A stretch of 64,000 nt of DNA from Galbitalea sp036499165 (GTDB lineage Bacteria; Actinomycetota; Actinomycetes; Actinomycetales; Microbacteriaceae): contig DASYEE010000127.1 in the NCBI GenBank assembly GCA_036499165.1, positions 1-64,000 on the forward strand, in the 5' to 3' direction. Below are positions 8,198 through 15,692 of the stretch, one piece after another (the stretch's first letter is position 1; the number at the start of each line of letters is the position of its first letter). The notes under the pieces were generated by a model that worked only from the letters and a program-made list of their open reading frames with translations, searched no databases and was not told where the DNA came from. Position numbers and translations under genes: made by a program.

Positions 8198-9091
8198 CTA
8201 CTTGAGGCCGGAGGACGCCAGGCCCGCGATGACCCTGCGCTGCAGCGCGATGAAGAGGATGAGCACGGGCGCCATCGCCATGAGGCTCGCGGCCATGAGC
8301 ACGGGATAGTTCACCGTCACGTCTCCCGCCAGGGTCGCGAGGCCGGCTGAGAGCGGCATCGCGTTCGCGTAGGTCGAAACGACGAGCGGCCAGAGGAGCT
8401 CGTTCCACGACCACAGCACGGTGGTGATCGCGAGCACGCTGATCGACGGTTTCGCGAGCGGGAGCATCACCCGCCAGAAGGTCTGCCACGGCGATGCACC
8501 GTCGAGGCGCGCTGCCTCCTCGAGCTCGAGCGGCATGTTCAGGAACGCGGTACGCATCAGGAACGTGCCGAACGCACTGAAGAGCCCGGGAGCGACGAGG
8601 CCCATCAGGGTGTTCAGCCAGCCGAGTCCCTGCACGATCTGGTACTGCGAGATCAGGTACACCTGGGCGGGCACGAGGAGGATCGACAGCACGACGCCCA
8701 GCAGCGCGTTGCGGCCGAAGAACCGCATACGGGCGAACGCGTAGCCAGCCATCGTGCACAGCACGATCTGGGCGGCGGTGCGAATCACCGTGATCAGCAC
8801 GGATGTCCCCAACTGCGACAGGAACGGCAGTCGCGTGAAGACCTGCGCGTAGTTGCCCCACTGCAGCGACTTCGGCCAGAAGGTCGGCACGACGCTCAGC
8901 ACCTCGGCGTTGGTCGAGAGTGACTCGATGATCTGCCAGATGAAGGGGAACGCCATTATCAGCCCGCCGACGGCGAGGATGATGTGCACGGGCACGTGAC
9001 TGCCGCCCCGGCGCCCTGGCCGACCCGATGTCCGCGCTCTCGACTTCGGCACGGCGCGGGTCTGCGCCAGCGTCGCTGCGTTGCTAGTCAT
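8198..9091 (-). CDS. Carbohydrate ABC transporter permease (MalG type)
   Basis: Inner-membrane subunit of a binding-protein-dependent sugar importer, about six membrane segments in 297 residues. The EAA loop that contacts the ATPase is clear: ELEEAARLDGASPWQTFWRV, followed by LPLAKPS (about residue 200). The first about 25 residues are a basic cytoplasmic tail. It overlaps the end of the other permease gene by 8 bases, so translation is coupled. No ATPase gene is in the cluster; such actinobacterial importers usually share a common MsiK-like ATPase, which I infer here. Context suggests an amino sugar or its oligomer as substrate. Confidence 0.93.
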   Translation of the reverse strand: MTSNAATLAQTRAVPKSRARTSGRPGRRGGSHVPVHIILAVGGLIMAFPFIWQIIESLSTNAEVLSVVPTFWPKSLQWGNYAQVFTRLPFLSQLGTSVLITVIRTAAQIVLCTMAGYAFARMRFFGRNALLGVVLSILLVPAQVYLISQYQIVQGLGWLNTLMGLVAPGLFSAFGTFLMRTAFLNMPLELEEAARLDGASPWQTFWRVMLPLAKPSISVLAITTVLWSWNELLWPLVVSTYANAMPLSAGLATLAGDVTVNYPVLMAASLMAMAPVLILFIALQRRVIAGLASSGLK

Positions 9092-10022
9092 TGTTGACCC
9101 ACCGTCTCTGCAGCCGGAACTGCCAAATCGTCACGAGCCCGATGAGCACGAAGATGAAGATCGCGATCGCAGCCGCATAGCCCTTGTCGTTGCTGACGAA
9201 GCCCTGGCTGTAGAAGTAGAAGACGAGCGACATGGTCTGCGGCAGGATGGGGTTCCGCGGCCCGAGCAGCGCGTACAGCAGGTCGAAGAGCTGGAAGCTC
9301 GAGATGATCGTGATGACGAGCACGAAGAAGATGCTGGGTGTCAGGAGGGGAACGGTCACCGACCTGAACTGCCGGGCGCGCGAAGCGCCATCCAGTTCCG
9401 CTGCCTCGTACAACTCGGGCGGGATGTTCTTCAGCCCCGCACTCAGGATGATCATCGAGAACCCGAGCGACGACCACAGCCCCACGATGGAGACGGCGAC
9501 GAGCGCAAAGCCCGGGGTCGAGATCCAGAACGGCCCCTTGATGCCGAAGATCGACAGGAAGTGATTGAGGATCCCGAAGTCGCCGTTGAAGATGATGCGC
9601 CAGACGAGCGCAACGGCCGTCGGCATTGCAACGTACGGCAGGAAGAACAGCACCCGGTAGAGGGAGGCGAAGCGCAGGCCCGGGGTGTTCACGAGACTCG
9701 CGAGCCAGACTGCGATGGGGATGCCGAGCAGCACGATCGCGGTGTAGATCAGGGTGTTGCCGAGCGACTGCCAGAGCTGCGGGTCCGCGATCAGCTGCTG
9801 GTAGTTGGCGATGCCGCTCCAGGTGAAACCGCCGAAGACTCCGGAGGTTGTGAAGGAGTAGAACGCCGTCTGGAGGATCGGCCAGATGTAGAACAGGCCG
9901 ACGCCGCCGAGGAGCGGGAAGACGAACAGCCACGGCCAGAATCCGTCATTGCGGGCAGCCGCCCCACCCCGCCGGCGCTTGGGAGCGGCCGGCGAGGTGG
10001 AGCGGATGCTTGGTGTTTTGAT
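9084..10022 (-). CDS. Carbohydrate ABC transporter permease (MalF type), non-standard start
   Basis: Partner permease with six membrane segments and the EAA loop ELYEAAELDGASRARQFRSV. The first in-frame ATG/GTG/TTG on this strand is a GTG at 9734, which falls inside a membrane helix and would delete the first segment. The frame stays open upstream and encodes a typical MalF N-terminus (basic KRRRGG tail, then GFWPWLFVFPLLGG). I checked every codon back to the binding-protein stop and found no ATG, GTG or TTG. An AAGGA (10033-10029) is followed after six bases by ATC (10022-10020), the preferred start; a CTG (10028-10026) overlapping the upstream TGA is the alternative. About 312 residues from the ATC. 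Confidence 0.85.
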   Translation of the reverse strand: MKTPSIRSTSPAAPKRRRGGAAARNDGFWPWLFVFPLLGGVGLFYIWPILQTAFYSFTTSGVFGGFTWSGIANYQQLIADPQLWQSLGNTLIYTAIVLLGIPIAVWLASLVNTPGLRFASLYRVLFFLPYVAMPTAVALVWRIIFNGDFGILNHFLSIFGIKGPFWISTPGFALVAVSIVGLWSSLGFSMIILSAGLKNIPPELYEAAELDGASRARQFRSVTVPLLTPSIFFVLVITIISSFQLFDLLYALLGPRNPILPQTMSLVFYFYSQGFVSNDKGYAAAIAIFIFVLIGLVTIWQFRLQRRWVNND

Positions 10023-10024
10023 GC

Positions 10025-11347
10025 TCAGTCCTTCGCCAGGGCGCCAGTCATCTGGGTGGTCAGTTGCTTCAATACTGTGTCAACGGGCTGCTGTCCGCTG
10101 AACGCCTGGGGCAGAAGATTCGCCTCGAACGTGTTCCAGGCTGCCGTGTTCTTCGACGACGGCAGCGGCACCGAGTACTTGACCTCATCCAGGAAGGTCT
10201 GCAGGTTCACGCCGGGCATCGACGCCGCGAAGGCCGTCTGCGTGCCGTTGAAGGCGGGGATGACCGCGCCGAGGTTGCCCTGCTGGAGCTGGGCAGCCTT
10301 CGATGCGAGGTAGACCTGCAGCGCCTGGGCTGCTGCCATGTGCTTGCTGTTCGCCGCAACGACATTCGAGACACCGTGGATGACTGTTGCCTTCTTCACG
10401 CCGGCGGGCAGTGGCGCAACCTGGACATCCTTGGCGACGGGAGACGCCGCGATCTCGCTGCGAGCCCAGTCACCGCCCTGGTACATCGCGACCTTGCCAG
10501 AGACGAACCACTGGTCGGCCGGGGTGTCGGTGAGCTGCGCGATGGTCGGCGAGCCCTTCGATGCGATCAGGTCGGTCCAGAACTTGATGCCGTTCTCTGT
10601 GGCCGGCGAGTCGTACTCCGACTTCTTGCCATCGCTCGAGATGACGCTGCCACCGGCCTGGAAGATGGTGTCGTAGTAGGTGGTCTGGCCATCCATGCCT
10701 GCCGCGGCTCCGTAGATGCCCTTCGGCTTCAGCTTCTGCGAGATCGTGGCCGCCGCGGTCTGGAAGTCACTCCAGGTCCAGCTGTCTGTCGGCACCGCGA
10801 CACCGGCCTCCGCGAAGATCGCCTTGTTGTACCAGAGGCCGATCGTGTCGAAGTCCTTCGGGACGCCGTATGCGACGCCGTTCAGCGAATACAGCTTGTC
10901 GAGAGCCGCAGGGTAGTTCTTGGGGTCGATCGCCCCGGCCTTGACCTCGCCGGTGATGGGAGCGACCTTGCCGTTCGATTCGTAGAGCTGCGCGTTCGGG
11001 CCGTTCAGCCAGAACAGGTCGGGCAGCGTGTTGCTGGTCGCCTCTGTCTGGATCTTGGTCCAGTAGTCGGCGAAGGGGGTGACATCCACATTGACGTGGA
11101 TGTTCGGGTACAGCTTGTTGAACCCCTTCAGGTTGGCATCGATCGCCTTCACCTGCGTCTGGTCCCAGAGGGCATACGTGATGTTGGCTGAGAGCTTCTT
11201 GCTCGGGGCCTTGTATCCGCCGCTTGCAGCGGTCGTGCCGCCGTTCGACGAGCACCCCGCGAGCAGCGCAGCAGCAGCCAGCACGCCTACCGCGCCGACC
11301 AGCTGCCTCCGGCGACTCGCGCCGTTTCGGGAATTGAGGAATTTCAT
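10025..11347 (-). CDS. Sugar-binding lipoprotein of ABC importer
   Basis: Extracellular solute-binding protein (family 1) of 440 residues. A basic N-terminus (ASRRRQLVG) and hydrophobic core lead to the lipobox LLAGCSS (Cys about residue 32), so the mature protein is lipid-anchored. The body has typical binding-protein blocks (ITYALWDQTQVKAIDANLKGFNKLYP near the N-terminus, then DLFWLNGPN). It follows the oxidoreductase gene by 24 bases and is followed directly by the two permeases. Gene context predicts a GalNAc-type ligand, but the binding residues cannot be read from sequence alone. Confidence 0.93.
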   Translation of the reverse strand: MKFLNSRNGASRRRQLVGAVGVLAAAALLAGCSSNGGTTAASGGYKAPSKKLSANITYALWDQTQVKAIDANLKGFNKLYPNIHVNVDVTPFADYWTKIQTEATSNTLPDLFWLNGPNAQLYESNGKVAPITGEVKAGAIDPKNYPAALDKLYSLNGVAYGVPKDFDTIGLWYNKAIFAEAGVAVPTDSWTWSDFQTAAATISQKLKPKGIYGAAAGMDGQTTYYDTIFQAGGSVISSDGKKSEYDSPATENGIKFWTDLIASKGSPTIAQLTDTPADQWFVSGKVAMYQGGDWARSEIAASPVAKDVQVAPLPAGVKKATVIHGVSNVVAANSKHMAAAQALQVYLASKAAQLQQGNLGAVIPAFNGTQTAFAASMPGVNLQTFLDEVKYSVPLPSSKNTAAWNTFEANLLPQAFSGQQPVDTVLKQLTTQMTGALAKD

Positions 11348-11371
11348 TGCTGTGTCCTTTCGAGAAAACCG

Positions 11372-12589
11372 CTACGAAGTTGCAGCGCCAGGGAGGTGCG
11401 AGAAATAGCTTTCGATCTTCGGTTGGAGCGATGGAACGTCGAGGGGAACTGAGCCCGCCCGAAGCGATTGGGTCGCGAGCGCCCCGGCGGCGACCGCCTG
11501 GCGTGCTGCGACGGGAGACACCGAGAGCTCGGTGCCGTTGACGACGTGATCGAGGAACTCAGACACAGTCAGGAAGTCGGCATCGGCGTGGCCGGTCTCC
11601 ACCCCGTCGATCGGATACTCCAGGTCGCCGGCTTCGCGCCATCCTGACCTGCGGTTCCAGACCTTCACGACGCCGCCGCCGGTGTCGCCAAAGTTCTCGA
11701 GCCTGCCCTCGGTCCCGATGACCGTGTAGTTGCGCCAGTAGTCGGGCGCGAAGTGCGCCTGCTCGTAGCTCGCGAGAACGCCGTTTTCGAGCGTCATCAT
11801 GACCATCGACACGTCTTCGACGTCGACCACCGGGTTCAGCCCGGTGAGGGATGCCGGTGGCCAGTTGTCGAACGAGAACCAGTCGTGCATGACCTGGCCC
11901 GTGCGATCCGCGCGGTCGGTGATGTCGCCATAGACCATGAGCTCACCCATGCCGACGACGCGCTTGGTGTATGCGCCGGCGAGCATGTGAATGATGTCGA
12001 GGTCGTGGCTGGCCTTCTGCAGCAGCAAAGAGTTCACCCGACTGCGGTCGGCGTGCCAGTCTTTGAAGTAGTAGTCGCCGCCATTGCCGACGAAATGGCG
12101 GCACCAGATGGTCTTGACCTCGCCGATCTCGCCCCGCGCAATGATGTCGCGCATGACGCGCACGACCGCTGCGTGGCGAAAGTTGTGGCCGACGTAAAGC
12201 GGAGTGCCCGTGTCCGTAGCCGCCTCGAGCACGGCGTCGCAGTCCTCGAGAGTGATCGCGAGCGGCTTCTCGAGGTAGACAGCGATTCCCGCGCGCAGCA
12301 GCGTGATCGCGACCTCTGCGTGCGTCCAGTCCGGGGTCGTCACGATCGCGGCATCCACACCGGCGTTCGCGATGAAGTCGTCCAGGGTGGAGAACACCTC
12401 GACGGATGCGCCGAGCAGGTCGGCGACCCGCGCACGCCCCTCCGCCGAGGTGTCGACCGCGGCCACCACCGCGGCATCCGTCGCAGCCATTTCGACATGG
12501 CGGGCGATCGCGGCCCGCTGCCCGATTCCGACCACGCCTACGCGCAGTACTCGGCTCTCACCGGTGGCGGATGGTTCGGGATGTGACAT
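11372..12589 (-). CDS. Gfo/Idh/MocA-family NAD(P)-dependent oxidoreductase
   Basis: Cytosolic 405-residue protein. It has an N-terminal Rossmann domain (VGVVGIGQRAAIARHVEMA, about residues 18-36), the EKP motif (YLEKPLAIT, about 108) and the C-terminal alpha/beta domain with the conserved KASHDLDIIHML helix. These fit dehydrogenation at a sugar ring carbon. Members of this superfamily also include GH109 enzymes that use NAD to hydrolyse alpha-N-acetylgalactosaminides. In view of the adjacent GalNAc-type pathway, either an intracellular glycosidase or an oxidoreductase preparing the sugar is possible. It is first in the transporter operon. Confidence 0.9.
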   Translation of the reverse strand: MSHPEPSATGESRVLRVGVVGIGQRAAIARHVEMAATDAAVVAAVDTSAEGRARVADLLGASVEVFSTLDDFIANAGVDAAIVTTPDWTHAEVAITLLRAGIAVYLEKPLAITLEDCDAVLEAATDTGTPLYVGHNFRHAAVVRVMRDIIARGEIGEVKTIWCRHFVGNGGDYYFKDWHADRSRVNSLLLQKASHDLDIIHMLAGAYTKRVVGMGELMVYGDITDRADRTGQVMHDWFSFDNWPPASLTGLNPVVDVEDVSMVMMTLENGVLASYEQAHFAPDYWRNYTVIGTEGRLENFGDTGGGVVKVWNRRSGWREAGDLEYPIDGVETGHADADFLTVSEFLDHVVNGTELSVSPVAARQAVAAGALATQSLRAGSVPLDVPSLQPKIESYFSHLPGAATS

Positions 12590-12617
12590 CAGGCGTAACT
12601 CGCTTCTTTGCGTGATC

Positions 12618-12649
12618 TTGATTCATATGATGACAAAACAATCATGAAT
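12618..12649. promoter_or_regulatory. Candidate operator of the transporter operon
   Basis: The AT-rich stretch upstream of the oxidoreductase start contains TTGATT (12618-12623) facing AATCAT (12640-12645), and the overlapping arms ATTCATATGAT/ATCATGAAT. Related TGATT/AATCA pairs occur in front of the agaS-like operon and the spherulin-4 gene, suggesting one DeoR regulon. The call is by eye. Confidence 0.4.
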
Positions 12650-12802
12650 TGACAATAGATGCTCGCAGATTCGATCAAAAGATCAAAAGCGCTCACGAAC
12701 CCATTGTTTACGAACACGAAACATGCCGGGCCGCTCTGAGCCCCGACGCGCTACGCCCTGACGCCTGAGCCCTGAGCCCTGAGCCCCGACGCTCTGAGCC
12801 CT

Positions 12803-12886
12803 GACGCAAAGTCGGAGAATCAGCCAACACGCGGGCAAGAGCTGACCGCGCCCGCGGCGTGTTCGCGAAAGTTCCGACTTTGCGTC
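12803..12886. repeat. Inverted repeat element in non-coding gap
   Basis: GACGCAAAGTCGGA (12803-12816) is repeated exactly in inverted form at 12873-12886, and a second nested pair (AACACGCGGGC with GCCCGCGGCGTGTT) lies inside, giving a long cruciform or REP-like element. Just to its left, CCTGAGC/CCTGACGC words repeat in tandem (about 12760-12803). No gene was found in 12590-12967. Confidence 0.6.
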
Positions 12887-12898
12887 GGAGGAAGGGCG

Positions 12899-12966
12899 GG
12901 AATGGGCGGGTGGGGGGGGGTGGGGGCGGTGGGGGGTGGGGGTGGGGGCGGGCGGGCAGCGGGCGG
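12899..12966 (+). other. Extreme G-rich tract, G-quadruplex candidate
   Basis: About 68 bases are almost wholly G with isolated T, C and A, including a run of eight G and many runs of four to six. It ends right at the stop codon of the DeoR gene, whose transcript is C-rich here, so the G-rich strand is the template. Replication slippage or assembly error is possible at such a tract. Confidence 0.65.
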
Positions 12967-12967
12967 G

Positions 12968-13756
12968 CTACTCCGCGACTATGAGCTGGATGGCCGCCGT
13001 GGCGAGGTCATCCTGGAACGGCTGCGGGACGGCGGCATCCGTGATCAACACGTCGATCTGCTCGAGCGGGCAGATGCGCGCGAACGTGGCGCGCTGGATC
13101 TTCGTCGAGTCCGCCACCACGATGACCTTGCGGGCGACCTTCGCGAATTGGCGGCTGACATCCGCCTCGCCCTCGTGCAGGGTCGTCGCTCCGAACTGTG
13201 CGCTGAGGCCATCGACGCCGAGGATCGCCACGTCGAGTGCGACCTCCGAGAGGGTCGCCGCGACGAGGGGCCCGACCAGTTCATAGGACTGGCGCCGAGC
13301 CACACCACCGGTGACGACAATCTTCACGTGCGAGCGCACCGACAACTCGTATGCGATGTTCAGGGCGTTGGTCACGATCGTGACCCCGACGTCGCCGTCG
13401 GAGCGGGTGAGGCGCTCGCCCCGGCCAATGGCTCGTGCGACCTCGCTCGTGGTCGTGCCGCCGTTCAGGCCGACCGAATCTCCCGGCGAGACCAGCTCCA
13501 CCGCGGCCCGCGCGATCGCCATCTTCGCCTCGGCCTGGCGAGCGATCTTGTACTGCAACGGCAGCTCATAGCCAGTGCCGAGAGCGGATGCCCCGCCGTG
13601 CGTGCGGGTGACCAGCCGCTGCTCTGCCAGTGTTGTGAGGTCGCGCCTCGCGGTCGCAGCCGAGATCGACAGCGCATCGCTGATCTCCGCAATCGTCACG
13701 TTTCCGCGTTCGCTCACGAGTTCGAGCAGCGAGTTCAACCGCTGTTGCTGGGTCAT
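12968..13756 (-). CDS. DeoR-family transcriptional regulator (AgaR-like)
   Basis: Repressor-type regulator with an N-terminal winged helix (VTIAEISDALSISAATARRD) followed by the signature RLVTRTHGGA, and a C-terminal phospho-sugar sensor domain with VGLNGGTTTSEVARAI. An upstream ATG at 13783 is in frame, but MTQQQRLN at 13756 is the usual DeoR beginning, so I use that start (262 residues). It is divergent from the amino-sugar operon and adjacent to the transporter operon, so it most likely represses both in response to an amino-sugar phosphate or tagatose phosphate. Confidence 0.9.
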   Translation of the reverse strand: MTQQQRLNSLLELVSERGNVTIAEISDALSISAATARRDLTTLAEQRLVTRTHGGASALGTGYELPLQYKIARQAEAKMAIARAAVELVSPGDSVGLNGGTTTSEVARAIGRGERLTRSDGDVGVTIVTNALNIAYELSVRSHVKIVVTGGVARRQSYELVGPLVAATLSEVALDVAILGVDGLSAQFGATTLHEGEADVSRQFAKVARKVIVVADSTKIQRATFARICPLEQIDVLITDAAVPQPFQDDLATAAIQLIVAE

Positions 13757-13791
13757 GTGCCCATCATAAAGGCCCATATGCACATCGAATA

Positions 13792-13844
13792 TGATTGAGT
13801 TTGACGTTTTCGGCTAGCATCAATCAGAAATGATCTTCTATACT
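13792..13844 (+). promoter_or_regulatory. Promoter and operator of the amino-sugar operon
   Basis: TGATTGA (13792-13798) is mirrored by TCAATCA (13820-13826) with a 21-base spacer, a layout suited to DeoR-type oligomers. A good -10 element TATACT lies at 13839-13844. TTGACG (13801-13806) is inside the repeat but too far for a standard -35. Confidence 0.45.
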
Positions 13845-13935
13845 CCCTAGCGAGGGCCGTCTGCGCACGGCCGCTGCTCGGCTGACCACACCGACGCACC
13901 ACACGCTTTAAGCACGCTGATATCGAAAGGCGATC

Positions 13936-14817
13936 ATGTCCGAATCCTTTGTTGCCACCGAACTGGCCTCGCAGCCGGAAATGTGGCGCACCGCCGCCGC
14001 GCAGGCAGAGGACTTTGCCGCCGTTCTCCCGCAGAAAGGGCAGCGCGTCGCCGTCGTCGGCTGCGGCACGAGCTGGTTCATCGCGATGAGCTACGCGGTC
14101 CTGCGCGAACAGGCTGGCCACGGAATCACGGATGCCTTCGCCGGCTCCGAATACCCGATCGACCGCGAATACGACCTCGTCGTTGCGCTCTCCCGCTCCG
14201 GCACGACGACCGAGATCGTCGACCTGCTGCGCGCGCTGCCGGATGCCCCGACCGTGCTGATCACGGCCGTCGCGGACTCCCCCGCCGCAGAGGTTGCGTC
14301 CGCCACAGTGGCCCTGCCCTTCGCAGACGAGCAGTCGGTCGTGCAGACCAGGTTCGCGACCACGACACTTGCACTCCTGCGCACGCTGCTCGGCCACGAC
14401 ATCCAGTCGCTCGCCGGCGAGGCCGAGAAGGCGCTCGCCGTGCCGATCGCCGATCTCGTAGACGCAGACCAGGTGAGCTTCGTCGGGCTCGGTGCGGCCG
14501 TCGGTCTCACGTTCGAGGCCGCGCTGAAGACGCGTGAGGCTGCACAGTTCTGGGCGGAGTCGTACCCGGCCATGGACTACCGGCACGGACCTATCGCGAT
14601 TGCGCAGCCCGGACGGCTGGTGTGGTCGCTCGGCCCTGCCCCTGAGGGCCTGGCCGACGAGGTCGCCCGCACCGGAGCCACCTTCGTTCACCACGATCTC
14701 GACCCGCTCGCCGGCCTCATCGTCGCGCAGCGCTTCGCTGTCGCCCTCGCCGAAAAGCGCGGATTGGATGCGGATCACCCCCGTTCGCTGACGCGGTCGG
14801 TTATTCTCACCCCGTGA
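13936..14817 (+). CDS. agaS: SIS-domain sugar isomerase/deaminase (AgaS-like)
   Basis: Protein of 293 residues with two SIS sugar-phosphate binding domains. The first has VVGCGTSWFIAMSYAVLRE (about residue 39) and the second FVGLGAAVGLTFEAALKTRE with the catalytic-type stretch YPAMDYRHGP (about 180-220). This is the GlmS isomerase half without the glutaminase domain, as in AgaS, which converts galactosamine 6-phosphate to tagatose 6-phosphate and ammonia. Its position as first gene before kinase, deacetylase, PfkB kinase and aldolase supports AgaS over a glucosamine enzyme. An AAAGG ribosome site precedes the ATG. Confidence 0.85.
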   Translation: MSESFVATELASQPEMWRTAAAQAEDFAAVLPQKGQRVAVVGCGTSWFIAMSYAVLREQAGHGITDAFAGSEYPIDREYDLVVALSRSGTTTEIVDLLRALPDAPTVLITAVADSPAAEVASATVALPFADEQSVVQTRFATTTLALLRTLLGHDIQSLAGEAEKALAVPIADLVDADQVSFVGLGAAVGLTFEAALKTREAAQFWAESYPAMDYRHGPIAIAQPGRLVWSLGPAPEGLADEVARTGATFVHHDLDPLAGLIVAQRFAVALAEKRGLDADHPRSLTRSVILTP

Positions 14818-15692
14818 CCTTGCGGCCCCTGCTGGGAGTCGATGTCGGCGGCACGACCATCAAGTCGCGCCTCACCGATGGTGAGGGGCGCACCATCCAG
14901 GAGTGGCGACGCCCCACTCCCCAGCGCGATCATTCCGGTGCTCACACCGTTGCCCTGCTGGTCGACATCCTGTCGCTCGCGCGGGATCTCGAACCTGTCG
15001 CCGCCATGGGCGTCGTCGTGCCCGGCATGGTGGATGACGAGTCGGGCGTGTGCATCAGGGCCGTCAATCTCGGCTGGGAGAACCTGCCGCTGCGCTCCCT
15101 GCTGCAGGATCGAGTGGATGTCGCGGTCGCGTTCGGGCACGACGTGCGAGCGGGCGCGCTGGCAGAGGGCGTTTCGGGCGCGGCATCCGACCACGACGGG
15201 ACCTTCGCGTTCGTGCCCGTCGGCACGGGGCTCGCGAGCGCGGTCGGCGCAGCAGGCGTGATCGCGCCCCGCCGGGAGTGGGCGGGCGAGATCGGCCAGG
15301 TGATCATCGATCGCGGCGACTACGCGGGGATGCGCGTCGAGCAGATCGCGTCCGCATCCGGCATCGCTCGAGCGGCCGACCAGCCGAATGCGCACGCCGT
15401 CGCCGAGCTCGTGCGCGCCGGCGACGCGCGCGCCACCCGCGTCTGGAACGACGCAGTGGATGCCCTCGGCGAGTCGATCGCCTGGATCGTCGCGACCGCG
15501 GGCGCAGACCTCATCGTCGTCGGGGGCGGGCTCGCGGAGGCCGGACGGCTGCTGCTCGACCCGCTCGGCGAGGTCGTGGCCCGTCGGGCGCCCCGCGACG
15601 TGAACGTCACCCTCCGACAGGCCGCGCACGGCGAGGCTGCCGCGATCGTCGGTGCACTCATCATGGCCGACCGGATGCTGGCGACCTCGTGA
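14814..15692 (+). CDS. ROK-family sugar kinase without zinc motif
   Basis: ATP-dependent kinase of 292 residues, predicted to phosphorylate an N-acetylhexosamine entering through the adjacent importer. The phosphate-binding loop GVDVGGTTIKSRLTDGEG is at the N-terminus, and a second ATP-site block, FAFVPVGTGLASAVG, lies mid-protein. The usual ROK zinc motif (His followed by CxCGxxGCxE) is missing: the corresponding stretch reads GEIGQVIIDRGDYAG, with Gln where His is expected and no cysteines. The GTG start overlaps the agaS-like stop by four bases. GalNAc kinase (AgaK) is the context-based assignment. Confidence 0.85.
   Translation: MTLRPLLGVDVGGTTIKSRLTDGEGRTIQEWRRPTPQRDHSGAHTVALLVDILSLARDLEPVAAMGVVVPGMVDDESGVCIRAVNLGWENLPLRSLLQDRVDVAVAFGHDVRAGALAEGVSGAASDHDGTFAFVPVGTGLASAVGAAGVIAPRREWAGEIGQVIIDRGDYAGMRVEQIASASGIARAADQPNAHAVAELVRAGDARATRVWNDAVDALGESIAWIVATAGADLIVVGGGLAEAGRLLLDPLGEVVARRAPRDVNVTLRQAAHGEAAAIVGALIMADRMLATS

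Noticed and set aside
9084..9734. MalF-type permease read as a 216-residue protein starting at GTG 9734
   Set aside because: It would start within a membrane helix; the same frame continues upstream with a normal MalF N-terminus.
15050..15688. Long N-terminal extension of the deacetylase frame
   Set aside because: It is Arg-rich antisense-like sequence out of frame over the ROK kinase gene; the GTG at 15689 overlaps the kinase stop and starts the family sequence.
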